Assembly (NCBI RefSeq): GCF_000757485.1
Contig: NZ_JPYO01000042.1
Coordinates: 484,626-548,625, forward strand
Reading direction: 5' to 3'
Source of the DNA: Achromobacter sp. RTa
GTDB lineage: Bacteria > Pseudomonadota > Gammaproteobacteria > Burkholderiales > Burkholderiaceae_B
DNA: 64,000 nucleotides
Under the pieces are notes generated by a model. That model did not search any database and was not told the DNA's origin. It was given only the letters and a program-made list of their open reading frames with translations. Shown here piece by piece: positions 8,417 through 17,420 of this stretch (position 1 is its first letter; the number at the start of each line of letters is the position of its first letter). The position numbers and the translations under genes are program-made.

Positions 8417-10096
8417 GTGGGAGACATCGATTTCCAGGCGATGGAGTTCGCCTATGAAAAGCACGCGGACCAGGCCGCCAGCGAGCTGGCGCGCCATCAG
8501 GTAGTAGTGGTGGGCGCCGGCCCGGTCGGGCTGACCACCGCCCTGGATCTGGCCCGCCAGGGCGTGCGCGTGGTGGTGCTGGACGACGACTTCCGCCTGT
8601 CGACCGGCTCCCGCGCCATCTGTTTCTCCAAGCGCACGCTGGAAATCTGGGACCGCCTGGGCGTCGGCCAGCGCATGATCGACAAGGGCGTGTCGTGGAA
8701 CGTGGGCAAAGTCTTCTTCCGCGAACAGGAAGTGTGGCGCTTCGACCTGCTGCCCGAGCCCGGCCACCGCCGCCCTGCCTTCATCAACCTGCAGCAGTAC
8801 TACGCCGAAGGCTATCTGTACGAGCGGGCGAGCCAGGAACCCAATATCGACCTGCGCTGGAAAAACAAAGTCGTCGCCGTCACCCAGGCTGACGACGGCG
8901 TGACGCTGAGCGTGGAAACCCCCGACGGCTCATATCCGCTGCACGCGGATTGGCTGATCGCCTGCGACGGCGCGCGTTCGCCGGTGCGCAAGCTGATCGG
9001 GCAGGAAAGCCATGGCCGCATCTTCCGCGACCGCTTCCTGATCGCCGACGTCAAGATGCAGGCCGATTTCCCGACCGAGCGCTGGTTCTGGTTCGATCCG
9101 CCGTTCCATCCCAACCAGTCCGTGCTGCTGCACCGCCAGCCCGACAACGTCTGGCGCATCGACTTCCAGCTGGGCTGGAACGCCGACCCGGTCGAGGCCG
9201 TCAAGCCGGAAAATGTGCTGCCGCGTATCCGCGCCCTGCTGGGCCCCGACGCGCGCTTCGAACTGGAATGGGTCAGCGTGTATACCTTCGCGTGCGAGCG
9301 CATGGACAAGTTCCGCCACGGCCGCATCGTGTTCGCCGGGGACTCGGCGCACCGTGTTTCGCCGTTCGGCGCTCGCGGCGCCAACAGCGGCGTGCAGGAC
9401 GCGGAAAACCTGGCGTGGAAGCTGCAGCTGGTGCTGGCCGGCCAGGCTCCCGAAACGCTGATCGACAGCTATGGCGCCGAACGCGAATACGCCGCCGACG
9501 AGAACATCCTGAATTCCTCGCGCGCCACCGACTTCATCACGCCCAAGAGCGACATCAGCCGCAGCTTCCGCAATGCGGTCCTGAACCTGGCCAAGACCCA
9601 CCCCTTCGCGCGCTCGCTGGTCAACAGCGGCCGCCTGTCGCTGCCCGCCACCTACGGCGCTTCGCCGCTGAACACGCCGGACTCCGACGCCTTCGCCGGC
9701 CGCATGGTGCCCGGGGCCGTGGCACTGGACGCGCCGGTGAAGACGCGGGGCGAACCGGGCTGGTGGCTGTCGCAGCTGGATGGTGAATTCGTGCTGGCGC
9801 TGTTCTGCGGCGACGCCCTGCCCGGCCGCGACACGCTGCTCGCTCTGCAGGCCCTGCGCATGGCGCCCGTTCCGGTCAAGGCCGTGCTGGTGGCCGGCCC
9901 GCAATGCGATCTCTCATCGCTACCCGCGGAACTGGCCGTGGTGACGGACGGCGAAGGCTGCCTGGGCAAGCGCTACGACGCGCAGCCCGGCACGGCCTAC
10001 CTGATCCGCCCCGACCAGCACATCGCCGCGCGCTGGCGCGCCTTCGACGCCGGCGCCGTCTCCGCGGCCGTCAGCCGCGCCATCGGCCGCGCCTGA
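8417..10096 (+). CDS. FAD-dependent aromatic hydroxylase, MhaA/MhpA-like
   Basis: A 559-residue class A flavoprotein monooxygenase. It starts at a GTG behind CAGGAG. The FAD-binding GxGxxG is G33-A-G35-P-V-G38; the second FAD/NAD(P)H contact DGARSPVRKLIG and the ribityl-binding GDSAHRVSPFGARGANSGVQDAENLAWKL are intact. A C-terminal thioredoxin-like extension of the PHBH/MhpA type follows. With the DUF2783 gene 19 bp downstream, and hmgA and fahA in the same cluster, the likely role is ring hydroxylation of 3-hydroxyphenylacetate to homogentisate, as known for P. putida MhaAB. MhpA-like hydroxylation of another 3-hydroxyphenyl acid is the alternative. Confidence 0.82.
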   Translation: MGDIDFQAMEFAYEKHADQAASELARHQVVVVGAGPVGLTTALDLARQGVRVVVLDDDFRLSTGSRAICFSKRTLEIWDRLGVGQRMIDKGVSWNVGKVFFREQEVWRFDLLPEPGHRRPAFINLQQYYAEGYLYERASQEPNIDLRWKNKVVAVTQADDGVTLSVETPDGSYPLHADWLIACDGARSPVRKLIGQESHGRIFRDRFLIADVKMQADFPTERWFWFDPPFHPNQSVLLHRQPDNVWRIDFQLGWNADPVEAVKPENVLPRIRALLGPDARFELEWVSVYTFACERMDKFRHGRIVFAGDSAHRVSPFGARGANSGVQDAENLAWKLQLVLAGQAPETLIDSYGAEREYAADENILNSSRATDFITPKSDISRSFRNAVLNLAKTHPFARSLVNSGRLSLPATYGASPLNTPDSDAFAGRMVPGAVALDAPVKTRGEPGWWLSQLDGEFVLALFCGDALPGRDTLLALQALRMAPVPVKAVLVAGPQCDLSSLPAELAVVTDGEGCLGKRYDAQPGTAYLIRPDQHIAARWRAFDAGAVSAAVSRAIGRA

Positions 10097-10115
10097 ACTT
10101 CGAGATCACTCCATC

Positions 10116-10310
10116 ATGCTGATTACCGAAACCAACCTGAGCTCGCCGGACGACTTCTACGAGGCGCTGATCGAGACCCACCGCGACCTGAGCAACGAAC
10201 AAAGCCAGGAACTCAACGCGGCGCTGATCCTGCTGCTGGCCAACCACCTGGGCGACATGGACGTGCTGCGCGAAGCCCTGCGCCACGCGCGCGCCTCGGT
10301 GGCGCCGTAG
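10116..10310 (+). CDS. DUF2783 small protein, possible MhaB-like coupling subunit
   Basis: A 64-residue, largely helical, acidic protein (LITETNLSSPDDFYEALIETH) with no signal peptide or membrane segment. Its position 19 bp behind a FAD hydroxylase and its size match MhaB, the roughly 7-kDa coupling protein of the two-component 3-hydroxyphenylacetate 6-hydroxylase of Pseudomonas putida. The DUF2783 assignment is from memory of the family pattern. The TAG stop codon is not the gene's own: it lies inside the first bases (CGTAGGATGG) of the palindromic element that follows. Confidence 0.78.
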   Translation: MLITETNLSSPDDFYEALIETHRDLSNEQSQELNAALILLLANHLGDMDVLREALRHARASVAP

Positions 10311-10490
10311 GATGGGTGCAGCGCGAGAGTTTCAGCATAAGAACGCAACTGCCCAGCGCGCGAAACCCATGCGGCCGTGGGCAGACTGTGCCTGGCATCG
10401 GCCGAAAAACAATCGATTGCGGCCGCATGGGTTTCGCGCGCTGGAGAGCTGTGTTCTTGCTTAAGGGTCCTCGCGCTGCACCCATCCTAC
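10307..10490. repeat. Long palindromic GTAG element, copy A
   Basis: A 184-bp element bounded by GTAGGATGGGTG and its inverse complement. Inside is a second pair of arms (CCCAGCGCGCGAAACCCATG... against ...CATGGGTTTCGCGCGCTGG) around an asymmetric core that contains CAATCGATTG. The outer ends hold the TAG stops of both flanking convergent genes (DUF2783 protein on the plus strand, LysR on the minus strand). Bases 10339-10457 match the inverse complement of 44363-44481 with about five differences by eye. GTAG-headed palindromes are known as REP elements mobilised by RAYT transposases; whether this belongs to that class is inference. Confidence 0.92.
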
Positions 10491-11398
10491 GCCCCTCCTA
10501 CCGCAAACGCATTGACGATCAGCGCGCGCAGCCACTGGCTGCCGCTATCGCGGTCCACCCTGCGCTGCCAGTACATGTTCGTCTGCAGCGCGGGAACCTT
10601 TACGGGCGGCGTCATGAAGCGCAGGCCGAAGGGCGGCGCGGCGCTGGCGGCCAGTTTTTCGGGCACCGTGGCCAGCAGGTCCGTGGCGCTCACGATGTAC
10701 GGGACCGCCGAGAAATGCGGCACGCTGAAGTGCTCGGCCAGCTCCACGCCCGCGCGCTCCATGGACTGGTTCACCTGCCCATAGGGCGCGGCCCGCGAGA
10801 CGATCAGGTGGCGCTCGGCCCTGAAGGCCTTGATGCCCATGCCGGCATGGGCCGTCGGGTGCGCCTGCCGGAACAGGGTCGCGTACCCTTGGCGGAACAG
10901 CATGCGCTGCAGGGTACCCGCCCCCATTTCATCGAAGGCGCCGATCGCCAGATCCACGCGCCCCGCTTCCATTTCCCGGGCCAGGTCGGGTCCCTGGATG
11001 CGCACGGAATCGATGCGCACCTGCGGCGCGACCTGCACGCACACCTCCATCAGCCGGGGCATGAAATGGATCTCGCCCACGTCCGTCATCGCCACCCGGA
11101 ACCGCCGGGTGCTGGTGGCGGCGTCGAATACGTCCTGGTCCTTCAGCGCCTGCGACAGCACGGTGAGCGCTTCGCTGACGGGTCCCGCCAGGCGTTGCGC
11201 GCGCGGCGTGGGCAGCATGCCCTGGCCGGTGCGCACGAACAGATCATCGCCGAATGCTTCCCGCAAGCGGCGCAGCGCATTGCTGACGGCGGGCTGCGAC
11301 AGGTCCATCCGGCGCGCCACGGCCGACAGGTTGCGGTCCTCCAGCAGGTGCTGGAACAGCAGCAGCAGGTTCAGGTCGACGTCGCGCAGCTCGGCCAT
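10487..11398 (-). CDS. LysR-family transcriptional regulator
   Basis: A 303-residue regulator with the N-terminal winged HTH ([20 protein letters not shown], then [21 protein letters not shown]) and a LysR substrate-binding domain. Two in-frame ATGs exist (11410 and 11398). The second is preferred because GGAGAGG lies directly before it, within the first codons of the longer form. It is divergent from hmgA, the usual place for a regulator of the neighbouring catabolic genes. The inducer is probably an aromatic acid, but this is inference. Its TAG stop lies in the right end of palindromic element A. Confidence 0.93.
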   Translation of the reverse strand: MAELRDVDLNLLLLFQHLLEDRNLSAVARRMDLSQPAVSNALRRLREAFGDDLFVRTGQGMLPTPRAQRLAGPVSEALTVLSQALKDQDVFDAATSTRRFRVAMTDVGEIHFMPRLMEVCVQVAPQVRIDSVRIQGPDLAREMEAGRVDLAIGAFDEMGAGTLQRMLFRQGYATLFRQAHPTAHAGMGIKAFRAERHLIVSRAAPYGQVNQSMERAGVELAEHFSVPHFSAVPYIVSATDLLATVPEKLAASAAPPFGLRFMTPPVKVPALQTNMYWQRRVDRDSGSQWLRALIVNAFAVGGA

Positions 11399-11424
11399 GG
11401 GCCTCTCCATTATTCACAAATTTT

Positions 11425-11435
11425 ATAGTCTCTAT
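11425..11435. promoter_or_regulatory. Candidate LysR operator in the LysR-hmgA divergent region
   Basis: ATAG-TCT-CTAT is an 11-bp dyad inside an AT-rich patch between the LysR gene and hmgA, in the place expected for an autoregulatory site. It does not clearly match the TTTG-N7-CAAA dyad upstream of the MBL gene. Confidence 0.35.
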
Positions 11436-11564
11436 TTTTGCATTCCCGTAGCCGCGAGAGACAATTTTTCCGACAATGGCGTATGGCCCCGAGGATTGCG
11501 TCCGGACGGGCGATCTGAACCAGGCCGCGCGGCCATGCACCGCGCAGCCGCCCAGGAGGATTCC

Positions 11565-12863
11565 ATGGAACTGCAATACCAAACCGGATTCGGCAACGAT
11601 TGCGCCACCGAGGCCCTGCCCGGTGCGCTGCCGGTGGGCCGCAATTCGCCCCAGCAATGCCCCTACGGCCTGTATGCCGAGCAGCTATCCGGCACCGCTT
11701 TCACGGCGCCGCGCAGCGAAAACCGCCGCTCCTGGCTCTACCGCATCCGCCCCGGCGCCCAGCACAAGCCCTTCGAGGCCTTTGAAGGCGCCCCGGGCTG
11801 GCTCAGCGCCTTCGGCCATGCCCCGGTGACGCCCAACCAGCTGCGCTGGAGCCCGATGCCCATCCCGACCGCCCCCACCGATTTCCTGGAAGGCGTGAAG
11901 ACCTGGGGCGGCAACGGCGGCCCCGACGAACAGGGCGGCGTGGGCATCCATCTGTACGCGGCCAACCGCTCGATGCAGGGCCGCTATTTCTACAACGCCG
12001 ACGGCGAACTGCTGCTGGTCCCCCAGCAGGGCCGCCTGCGCCTGGCCACGGAGCTCGGCCTGCTCGACCTGGAGCCCCTGGAAATCGCCGTCATCCCGCG
12101 CGGCGTGCGCTTCCGCGTGGAACTGCTGGACGGCTCCGCCCGCGGCTACATGCTGGAGAATTTCGGCGCGGCGCTGCGCCTGCCCGAGCTGGGCCCGATC
12201 GGCTCGAACTGCCTGGCCAACGCGCGCGACTTCAAGACGCCCGTGGCCTGGTACGAAGACCTGGAAGGCGATTTCGAACTGATCGCCAAGTTCACGGGCG
12301 GCTTCTGGCGCGCCTCCATCGACCATTCCCCGTTGAACGTCGTCGCCTGGCACGGCACGCATGCGCCGTACAAGTACGATCTGCGCAATTTCAACACCAT
12401 CGGTTCGATCAGCTACGACCACCCTGATCCCTCGATCTTCACAGTGCTGACCGCGCCCTCGGACACCCCGGGAACGGCGAACATGGACTTCGCGATCTTC
12501 CCGCCGCGCATCCTGGCGATGGAGAACACCTTCCGTCCGCCCTGGTTCCACCGCAACGTCGCCAGCGAATTCATGGGCCTGATCCAAGGCGTGTACGACG
12601 CCAAGGCCGACGGTTTCGCCCCCGGCGGCGCCAGCCTGCACAATTGCATGAGCGGCCACGGCCCCGACGCGGATACCTTCGAAAAGGCCTCCCATGCCGA
12701 CACCGGCACGGCCCATTACATCCGCGACACGATGGCGTTCATGTTCGAAACCCGGCGCGTCATCCGGCCGACGGAACAGGCTCTGGCCTCGGTAGAATTG
12801 CAGGGCGACTATTACCGGTGCTGGCAGGGCCTGGCCAAGCATTTCGACCCGAAGAAGGCGTGA
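11565..12863 (+). CDS. hmgA: Homogentisate 1,2-dioxygenase
   Basis: Fe(II) enzyme that opens the homogentisate ring to maleylacetoacetate in tyrosine/phenylalanine breakdown. The frame is open from 10830, but the ATG at 11565 behind AGGAGGA gives the family N-terminus [11 protein letters not shown] and 432 residues, the normal length. The iron-ligand region [12 protein letters not shown] (His and Glu) and the following SGHGPD segment are present. It is divergent from the LysR regulator and 97 bp ahead of fahA. A separate maleylacetoacetate isomerase gene was not found in the window. Confidence 0.97.
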   Translation: MELQYQTGFGNDCATEALPGALPVGRNSPQQCPYGLYAEQLSGTAFTAPRSENRRSWLYRIRPGAQHKPFEAFEGAPGWLSAFGHAPVTPNQLRWSPMPIPTAPTDFLEGVKTWGGNGGPDEQGGVGIHLYAANRSMQGRYFYNADGELLLVPQQGRLRLATELGLLDLEPLEIAVIPRGVRFRVELLDGSARGYMLENFGAALRLPELGPIGSNCLANARDFKTPVAWYEDLEGDFELIAKFTGGFWRASIDHSPLNVVAWHGTHAPYKYDLRNFNTIGSISYDHPDPSIFTVLTAPSDTPGTANMDFAIFPPRILAMENTFRPPWFHRNVASEFMGLIQGVYDAKADGFAPGGASLHNCMSGHGPDADTFEKASHADTGTAHYIRDTMAFMFETRRVIRPTEQALASVELQGDYYRCWQGLAKHFDPKKA

Positions 12864-12890
12864 CGCGAAAGCCCCGGCTTTCCACGCCCG

Positions 12891-12916
12891 CGGCGATGAG
12901 CGCAAGCTCATCGCCG
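12891..12916. promoter_or_regulatory. Perfect hairpin between hmgA and fahA
   Basis: An 11-bp perfect stem (CGGCGATGAGC / GCTCATCGCCG) capped by a GCAA (GNRA) tetraloop. The downstream bases GTTTGGCATTTGG are too poor in T for a full terminator, so it is more likely a partial attenuator or mRNA-stabilising hairpin within the hmgA-fahA transcript. Confidence 0.6.
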
Positions 12917-12960
12917 TTTGGCATTTGGATTTATCACAACACTGAAAGAGACACGCAGCC

Positions 12961-14280
12961 ATGACCACCACCATCAACGAAACCCACGACCCGTCCCTGA
13001 AGAGCTGGGTGGCCAGCGCCAATTCGAACGCGTCGGATTTCCCGGTGCAGAACCTGCCGTACGCCTCGTTCCGCCGCAAGGCCTCGTCCGAGTCGTTCCG
13101 CGTGGGCGTCGCCATCGGCGACCAGATCCTGGACCTGGCCGCGCTGGCCGCCAAGCAGCCTTTCGAAGGCCCTGCCGCTGAAGCCCTGGCGGCCTGCGCG
13201 GCCGACAGCCTGAACGGATTGATGGCATTGGGCCAGGCCCACTGGAGCGCGCTGCGCCTGGCGCTGTCCCGCGCCCTGCGCGAAGGCGCCGCCCTGCGCG
13301 GCGCCATCGAGCCGCTGCTGGTTCCCCAGGCCGACGCTGAATACGCCACGCCGGCGCGCATCGGCGACTACACCGACTTCTACATTTCGGTGCACCACGC
13401 CACCTCGGTGGGCAAGCAATTCCGCCCCGACAATCCCCTGCTGCCGAACTACAAGTGGGTGCCCATCGGCTACCACGGCCGCGCGTCCAGCATCGGCGTG
13501 GACCAGAAATTCCCCCGCCCCGTCGGTCAGACCCGCCCCGCCAACGAAGGCGAGACGCCGCAATTCGGCCCCTGCGCCCGCCTGGACTACGAGCTGGAAC
13601 TGGGCATCTTCGTCGGCACGGGCAACGCCCAGGGCGAGCGGATCCCGCTGGCGGACGCCGAATCGCACGTATTCGGCCTGTGCATCCTGAACGACTGGTC
13701 GGCGCGCGACATCCAGGCCTGGGAATACCAGCCGCTGGGCCCCTTCCTGTCCAAGAACTTCGCCTCCACGATTTCGCCGTGGGTCGTCACCATGGAAGCG
13801 CTGGAACCGTTCCGCACGCAATGGAACCGCGGTCCGTCCGAGCCGCAGCCCATGCCCTACCTGGCATCCGACGCCAACCGCGCAAAGGGCGCGTTCGACG
13901 TGCAGATGGACGTGCTGCTGACGACCGAGAAATCGCGCGCCGAGAAACAGCCGCCCGCCCATCTGTCGCGCAGCAACTTCCGCGATGCCTACTGGAACGT
14001 GGCGCAGCTGATCACGCACCACACGGTCAATGGCTGCAACCTGCAGCCGGGCGATATGCTGGGCACGGGCACGCTGTCCGGCCCGCAAGCCTCCGAAGCC
14101 GGTTCGCTGCTTGAACTGAGCAACGGCGGCAAGGCGCCGATCGAGTTGCCCTGGGGCGAGAAGCGCACCTTCCTGCAGGACGGCGACCAGATCATCATGC
14201 GGGCCGAATGCGTGAAGGCGGGCTACCCGCGCATCGGATTCGGCGAGAGCTCGGGCACGGTGCTGCCTGCGCGCGCCTGA
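12961..14280 (+). CDS. fahA: Fumarylacetoacetase
   Basis: Last step of the homogentisate pathway, splitting fumarylacetoacetate into fumarate and acetoacetate. The 439-residue protein has the N-terminal SH3-like domain (FGVAIGDQILDLAAL type) and the catalytic FAH domain: YTDFYISVHHATSVGKQF with the metal-site Asp and the catalytic His, IGYHGRASSI, and LDYELELGIFVG with Glu ligands. Length is normal. It lies 97 bp after hmgA on the same strand, with the tetraloop hairpin between. Confidence 0.97.
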   Translation: MTTTINETHDPSLKSWVASANSNASDFPVQNLPYASFRRKASSESFRVGVAIGDQILDLAALAAKQPFEGPAAEALAACAADSLNGLMALGQAHWSALRLALSRALREGAALRGAIEPLLVPQADAEYATPARIGDYTDFYISVHHATSVGKQFRPDNPLLPNYKWVPIGYHGRASSIGVDQKFPRPVGQTRPANEGETPQFGPCARLDYELELGIFVGTGNAQGERIPLADAESHVFGLCILNDWSARDIQAWEYQPLGPFLSKNFASTISPWVVTMEALEPFRTQWNRGPSEPQPMPYLASDANRAKGAFDVQMDVLLTTEKSRAEKQPPAHLSRSNFRDAYWNVAQLITHHTVNGCNLQPGDMLGTGTLSGPQASEAGSLLELSNGGKAPIELPWGEKRTFLQDGDQIIMRAECVKAGYPRIGFGESSGTVLPARA

Positions 14281-14305
14281 TCCGGGAATCGTCGGCGCGC
14301 CGCGC

Positions 14306-15292
14306 TCAGGCGGCGTGGCGCGCAATCAGCCTCTCGATCTCTTCATCCTTGGCCTGCCACTGCTGCCCCAGCCAGTGGTGGAATTCCGAGCGGAACGCCT
14401 TGTCCCGCGTGTAGTCGGCATCGCAGAAGGCAGGCGGCACCGGCAACTGCCGGAGGCGCACGACCACCTGGCCCGCGCGGCCGCAGGCCAGGTCCCAGAA
14501 GCTGGGTATGCCTTCCGGATAGGCGATGGTGGCGTCGATCATCGAGCGGAAGCGCGAACCCATCGCATTCAGCGCCACCGCCAGCCCGCCCGCCTTGGGC
14601 TTCAGCAGATGGCGGTACGGCGAAGCCTGGGCGGCCCGCTTGGTCTCGGTAAAGCGCGTGCCTTCGGCGAACACCATCACGCTGGTCGGCACCAGCGAGA
14701 ACTTCTCGCACGCGCGCCGGGCGGCTTCCTGGTCCTCGCGCCCCAGTGCGGGGTTGCGGCGCAGTTCGGCCTTGCCATGGCGCTTCATGAAGGGGAAATC
14801 CAGCGCCCACCACGCCAGGCCGATGACCGGCACGTAGATCAGTTGGCGCTTCAGGAAGAATTTCAGCAGGGGGATGCGCCGGTTCAGCGAACGCTGCAGC
14901 ACGAAGATGTCCACCCACGACTGGTGGTTGCAATTGACCAGGTACCAGTCCGCGTAGCGCAGCCCGGCATGGCCCTGGACGTCCCACGGCGACCGCTGGA
15001 TCCGCGCCAACCAACCGGTATTGCTGGACACCCAGGCCGTCGCGATGGCGTTGAGCACCGGGTCCACGCGCCGCCTGACCGCGGGAAAAGGCAGCAGCAG
15101 CTTGAACAGGGCCACCGGAAACAGCAGCAGGCACCAGAACAAGGTGCTGGCGGCCAGCAGGATCACACTGAATAAACCGGTTATCCAGGCGAGCCGCCCG
15201 CGCGGCACCGGCCATGCGCGGCGTTGCGGCAAGGGCTCGCCGTGCGGCACGGCGGCGCGGGCCGCGTTCGAGGATTGGTCAGGAAAAGTCAT
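14306..15292 (-). CDS. 1-acyl-glycerol-3-phosphate acyltransferase-like protein (YihG type)
   Basis: A 328-residue membrane acyltransferase of the PlsC family. A hydrophobic N-terminal segment (about residues 33-65) precedes the catalytic H(X)4D motif in NHQSWVDIFVL and the substrate-binding FAEGTRFTETK. The long form with an extended N-terminus and C-terminal half resembles E. coli YihG rather than housekeeping PlsC. It is convergent with fahA (25 bp apart, no obvious terminator) and lies 86 bp downstream of the sulfatase-like gene, so the two may be co-transcribed for envelope lipid modification. The acceptor is not known. Confidence 0.88.
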   Translation of the reverse strand: MTFPDQSSNAARAAVPHGEPLPQRRAWPVPRGRLAWITGLFSVILLAASTLFWCLLLFPVALFKLLLPFPAVRRRVDPVLNAIATAWVSSNTGWLARIQRSPWDVQGHAGLRYADWYLVNCNHQSWVDIFVLQRSLNRRIPLLKFFLKRQLIYVPVIGLAWWALDFPFMKRHGKAELRRNPALGREDQEAARRACEKFSLVPTSVMVFAEGTRFTETKRAAQASPYRHLLKPKAGGLAVALNAMGSRFRSMIDATIAYPEGIPSFWDLACGRAGQVVVRLRQLPVPPAFCDADYTRDKAFRSEFHHWLGQQWQAKDEEIERLIARHAA

Positions 15293-15378
15293 GGCCGCCA
15301 GTTTGCGGCTGCCGCGCGAAAAACGGCTTGCGCAGGATCAAGGCGGCGGCATGGGGCCGGAACCGCCCTGGCGGCGCC

Positions 15379-17274
15379 TCAAGGCAGGCGGTATTTCTCC
15401 TCGCGGTACGCCCAGCTCGCCCACAGCGCGTGGGCCAGGGCCTCTTCCGTGAGCTTCGGATCCGCGGGCGCCACTGGCTCGTAGACTTCGTCGCGGCCCA
15501 CCGGCGCCGCCTCGTACCGGAACTCCCTGGGCGGCTTGGACGGCTCCAGCACCAGCAGCTTGTCGCCCTGCAGGTAGCCGAAGTTGTCCGCGTACTGCAT
15601 CATCGCCCGGTTCGGATCGCGCTGCGTCAGGTCCGCCCCCAGCATCGGATTCACGTTGTCCAGGCCGATCAACGACAACAGGGTGGGCGCCATGTCGATC
15701 TGGCTGACCAGGCGGTCGTCCTGGCGGGGCTCGATCCCGGCCCCCAGGATCAGCGCCGGGATCTGGAAATGCCGCACCGGCACCGGGATCGAGCCATAGA
15801 CCCGCGAATCGTGGTCGGCGATCACCAGGAACACCGTGTTGTTCCAATAGGGCGCCTTCCTGGCCTTGTCGAAGAACTGGCCGAGCGCCCAATCCGCGTA
15901 GCGCACGGTGTTGTCCACCGATGCCGGATCCCCCACGGGCGTGATGCGCCCGGCCGGGTACTCCCAGGGCGAGTGGTTGGTGACCGAGAACGCCAGCGTG
16001 AACACCGGCTTGTCGCCGTCGGCGCGCAGCAGACGATCCACCTGGTTGAACATGTCTTCATCCGATGCGCCCCACGATCCCTCGAAGACCGGATCCACGA
16101 ACTTGGGACGATCCACGATCTCGTCGAAGCCGTTGCCCAGGAAGAACGCGCGCATATTGTCGAAATGCGATTCTCCGCCGTAAACGAAGCGTGAATGGTA
16201 GCCGTGCTTGCCAAGCAACTGCGCCAGCGTGAAGAAGCCGGTCTGCGAGCGCGGCAGCTTCACGACGGCGTCGGCCACGCTGGGCAGAAAGCCCGCGGTG
16301 ACGGCTTCGATGCCCCGCACCGAGCGGGTGCCCGTCGCGTAGGCGCGGTGGAACATCCAGCCTTCCTTGCCCAGCCGGTCGATGTTGGGCGTCAGGTCGC
16401 GCCCGCCCAGGCTGCCCACGTACTGGGCGCCCAGGCTTTCCTGCAGGATGATCACCACGTTCAGGGGCTTGTCCCGCCGCACCGTGGCCTTCTGCTCGTG
16501 CAGGCTGGGATAGCGCGCATCCAGCGGCGCGCCCGCCATGCCAGCCTTCTCCCGCACGATGGCGTTCATTTCGTCCACCGCCATCTTGGGGTACATCGCG
16601 GCGGACGAGCGTTCGTCGCGCATGCGATAGGCCGCGTCGAACACGCTATACAGCGAGTTCAGGGCCAGCGCATTGACCATTGCATCGGAACTGAACGCAA
16701 CCTTGGCGGGATTGATCGGCCGATGCTCCAGCGTGCCGCGCGCGCCCAGGAAAACCAGCGCCAGGATCACCAGCGAGGCGAGCGGCCGCTTCCACCACGC
16801 CATGAAGGGATCGCGCGCCCGGGTCGGGAACATCCTGACCGACATCCATGCGGCCACCGCCAGCACCACGAAAGCGGCCAGCAGCACGCCCTTGTAGCCC
16901 TGCCACAGCATGGACCCGACTTCCTTGGGGTTGAGCAGGTAGATGAAATACAGGCGATTCGGCCGCGTATCGTATTCCGCGATGAACTGCGGCGTGGAAA
17001 CCTCCAGCAGCACATACAGCATCCACCACGCCCGGAACCACCAGGCGGTGATGCGGGCGGCCAGCGGCCGGTGCCCGAACCAGGGCGAGAACACGGCCGG
17101 CAGCGCAATCACCATCGACAGCAGGCAGACGTCGATGCGCAGGCCGCCCAACAGCAATGGGGCGAGCCCGCCCGCGGCTTCCACGCGATCCCACATCCAG
17201 AAGGCAAGGCCAAGGCGTGACAGCGTCAGCAGCGCCAGGACCGCGATGATGAACCGTAGTGTCAGGCGGCGCAT
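15379..17274 (-). CDS. LTA-synthase-family membrane phosphoglycerol transferase / sulfatase
   Basis: A 631-residue protein with several N-terminal transmembrane helices (first at residues 7-28) and a periplasmic alkaline-phosphatase-fold domain from about residue 270. Family catalytic features are visible: the metal Glu in VIILQESLG, the nucleophilic Thr in YATGTRSVRGIE, and the metal Asp/His in VIADHDSRVYG. In Gram-positives such enzymes polymerise lipoteichoic acid; in Gram-negatives relatives add phosphoglycerol or phosphoethanolamine to periplasmic glucans or lipids. The donor and acceptor here are unknown. Downstream on the same strand is an acyltransferase. Confidence 0.88.
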   Translation of the reverse strand: MRRLTLRFIIAVLALLTLSRLGLAFWMWDRVEAAGGLAPLLLGGLRIDVCLLSMVIALPAVFSPWFGHRPLAARITAWWFRAWWMLYVLLEVSTPQFIAEYDTRPNRLYFIYLLNPKEVGSMLWQGYKGVLLAAFVVLAVAAWMSVRMFPTRARDPFMAWWKRPLASLVILALVFLGARGTLEHRPINPAKVAFSSDAMVNALALNSLYSVFDAAYRMRDERSSAAMYPKMAVDEMNAIVREKAGMAGAPLDARYPSLHEQKATVRRDKPLNVVIILQESLGAQYVGSLGGRDLTPNIDRLGKEGWMFHRAYATGTRSVRGIEAVTAGFLPSVADAVVKLPRSQTGFFTLAQLLGKHGYHSRFVYGGESHFDNMRAFFLGNGFDEIVDRPKFVDPVFEGSWGASDEDMFNQVDRLLRADGDKPVFTLAFSVTNHSPWEYPAGRITPVGDPASVDNTVRYADWALGQFFDKARKAPYWNNTVFLVIADHDSRVYGSIPVPVRHFQIPALILGAGIEPRQDDRLVSQIDMAPTLLSLIGLDNVNPMLGADLTQRDPNRAMMQYADNFGYLQGDKLLVLEPSKPPREFRYEAAPVGRDEVYEPVAPADPKLTEEALAHALWASWAYREEKYRLP

Positions 17275-17420
17275 GCATCCGCCTCCTGCCGGCCCTGGGG
17301 CGCCTGCTCAATGGAAATAACGTTACTGTGTGTACCGAGCAGAACCATGCCGCCTCGTCGTCGAAAAAAAGAAAACGGGCAAGATTAACGCGGTTTGGCG
17401 CGGCCTACCCGCATGCTGCC

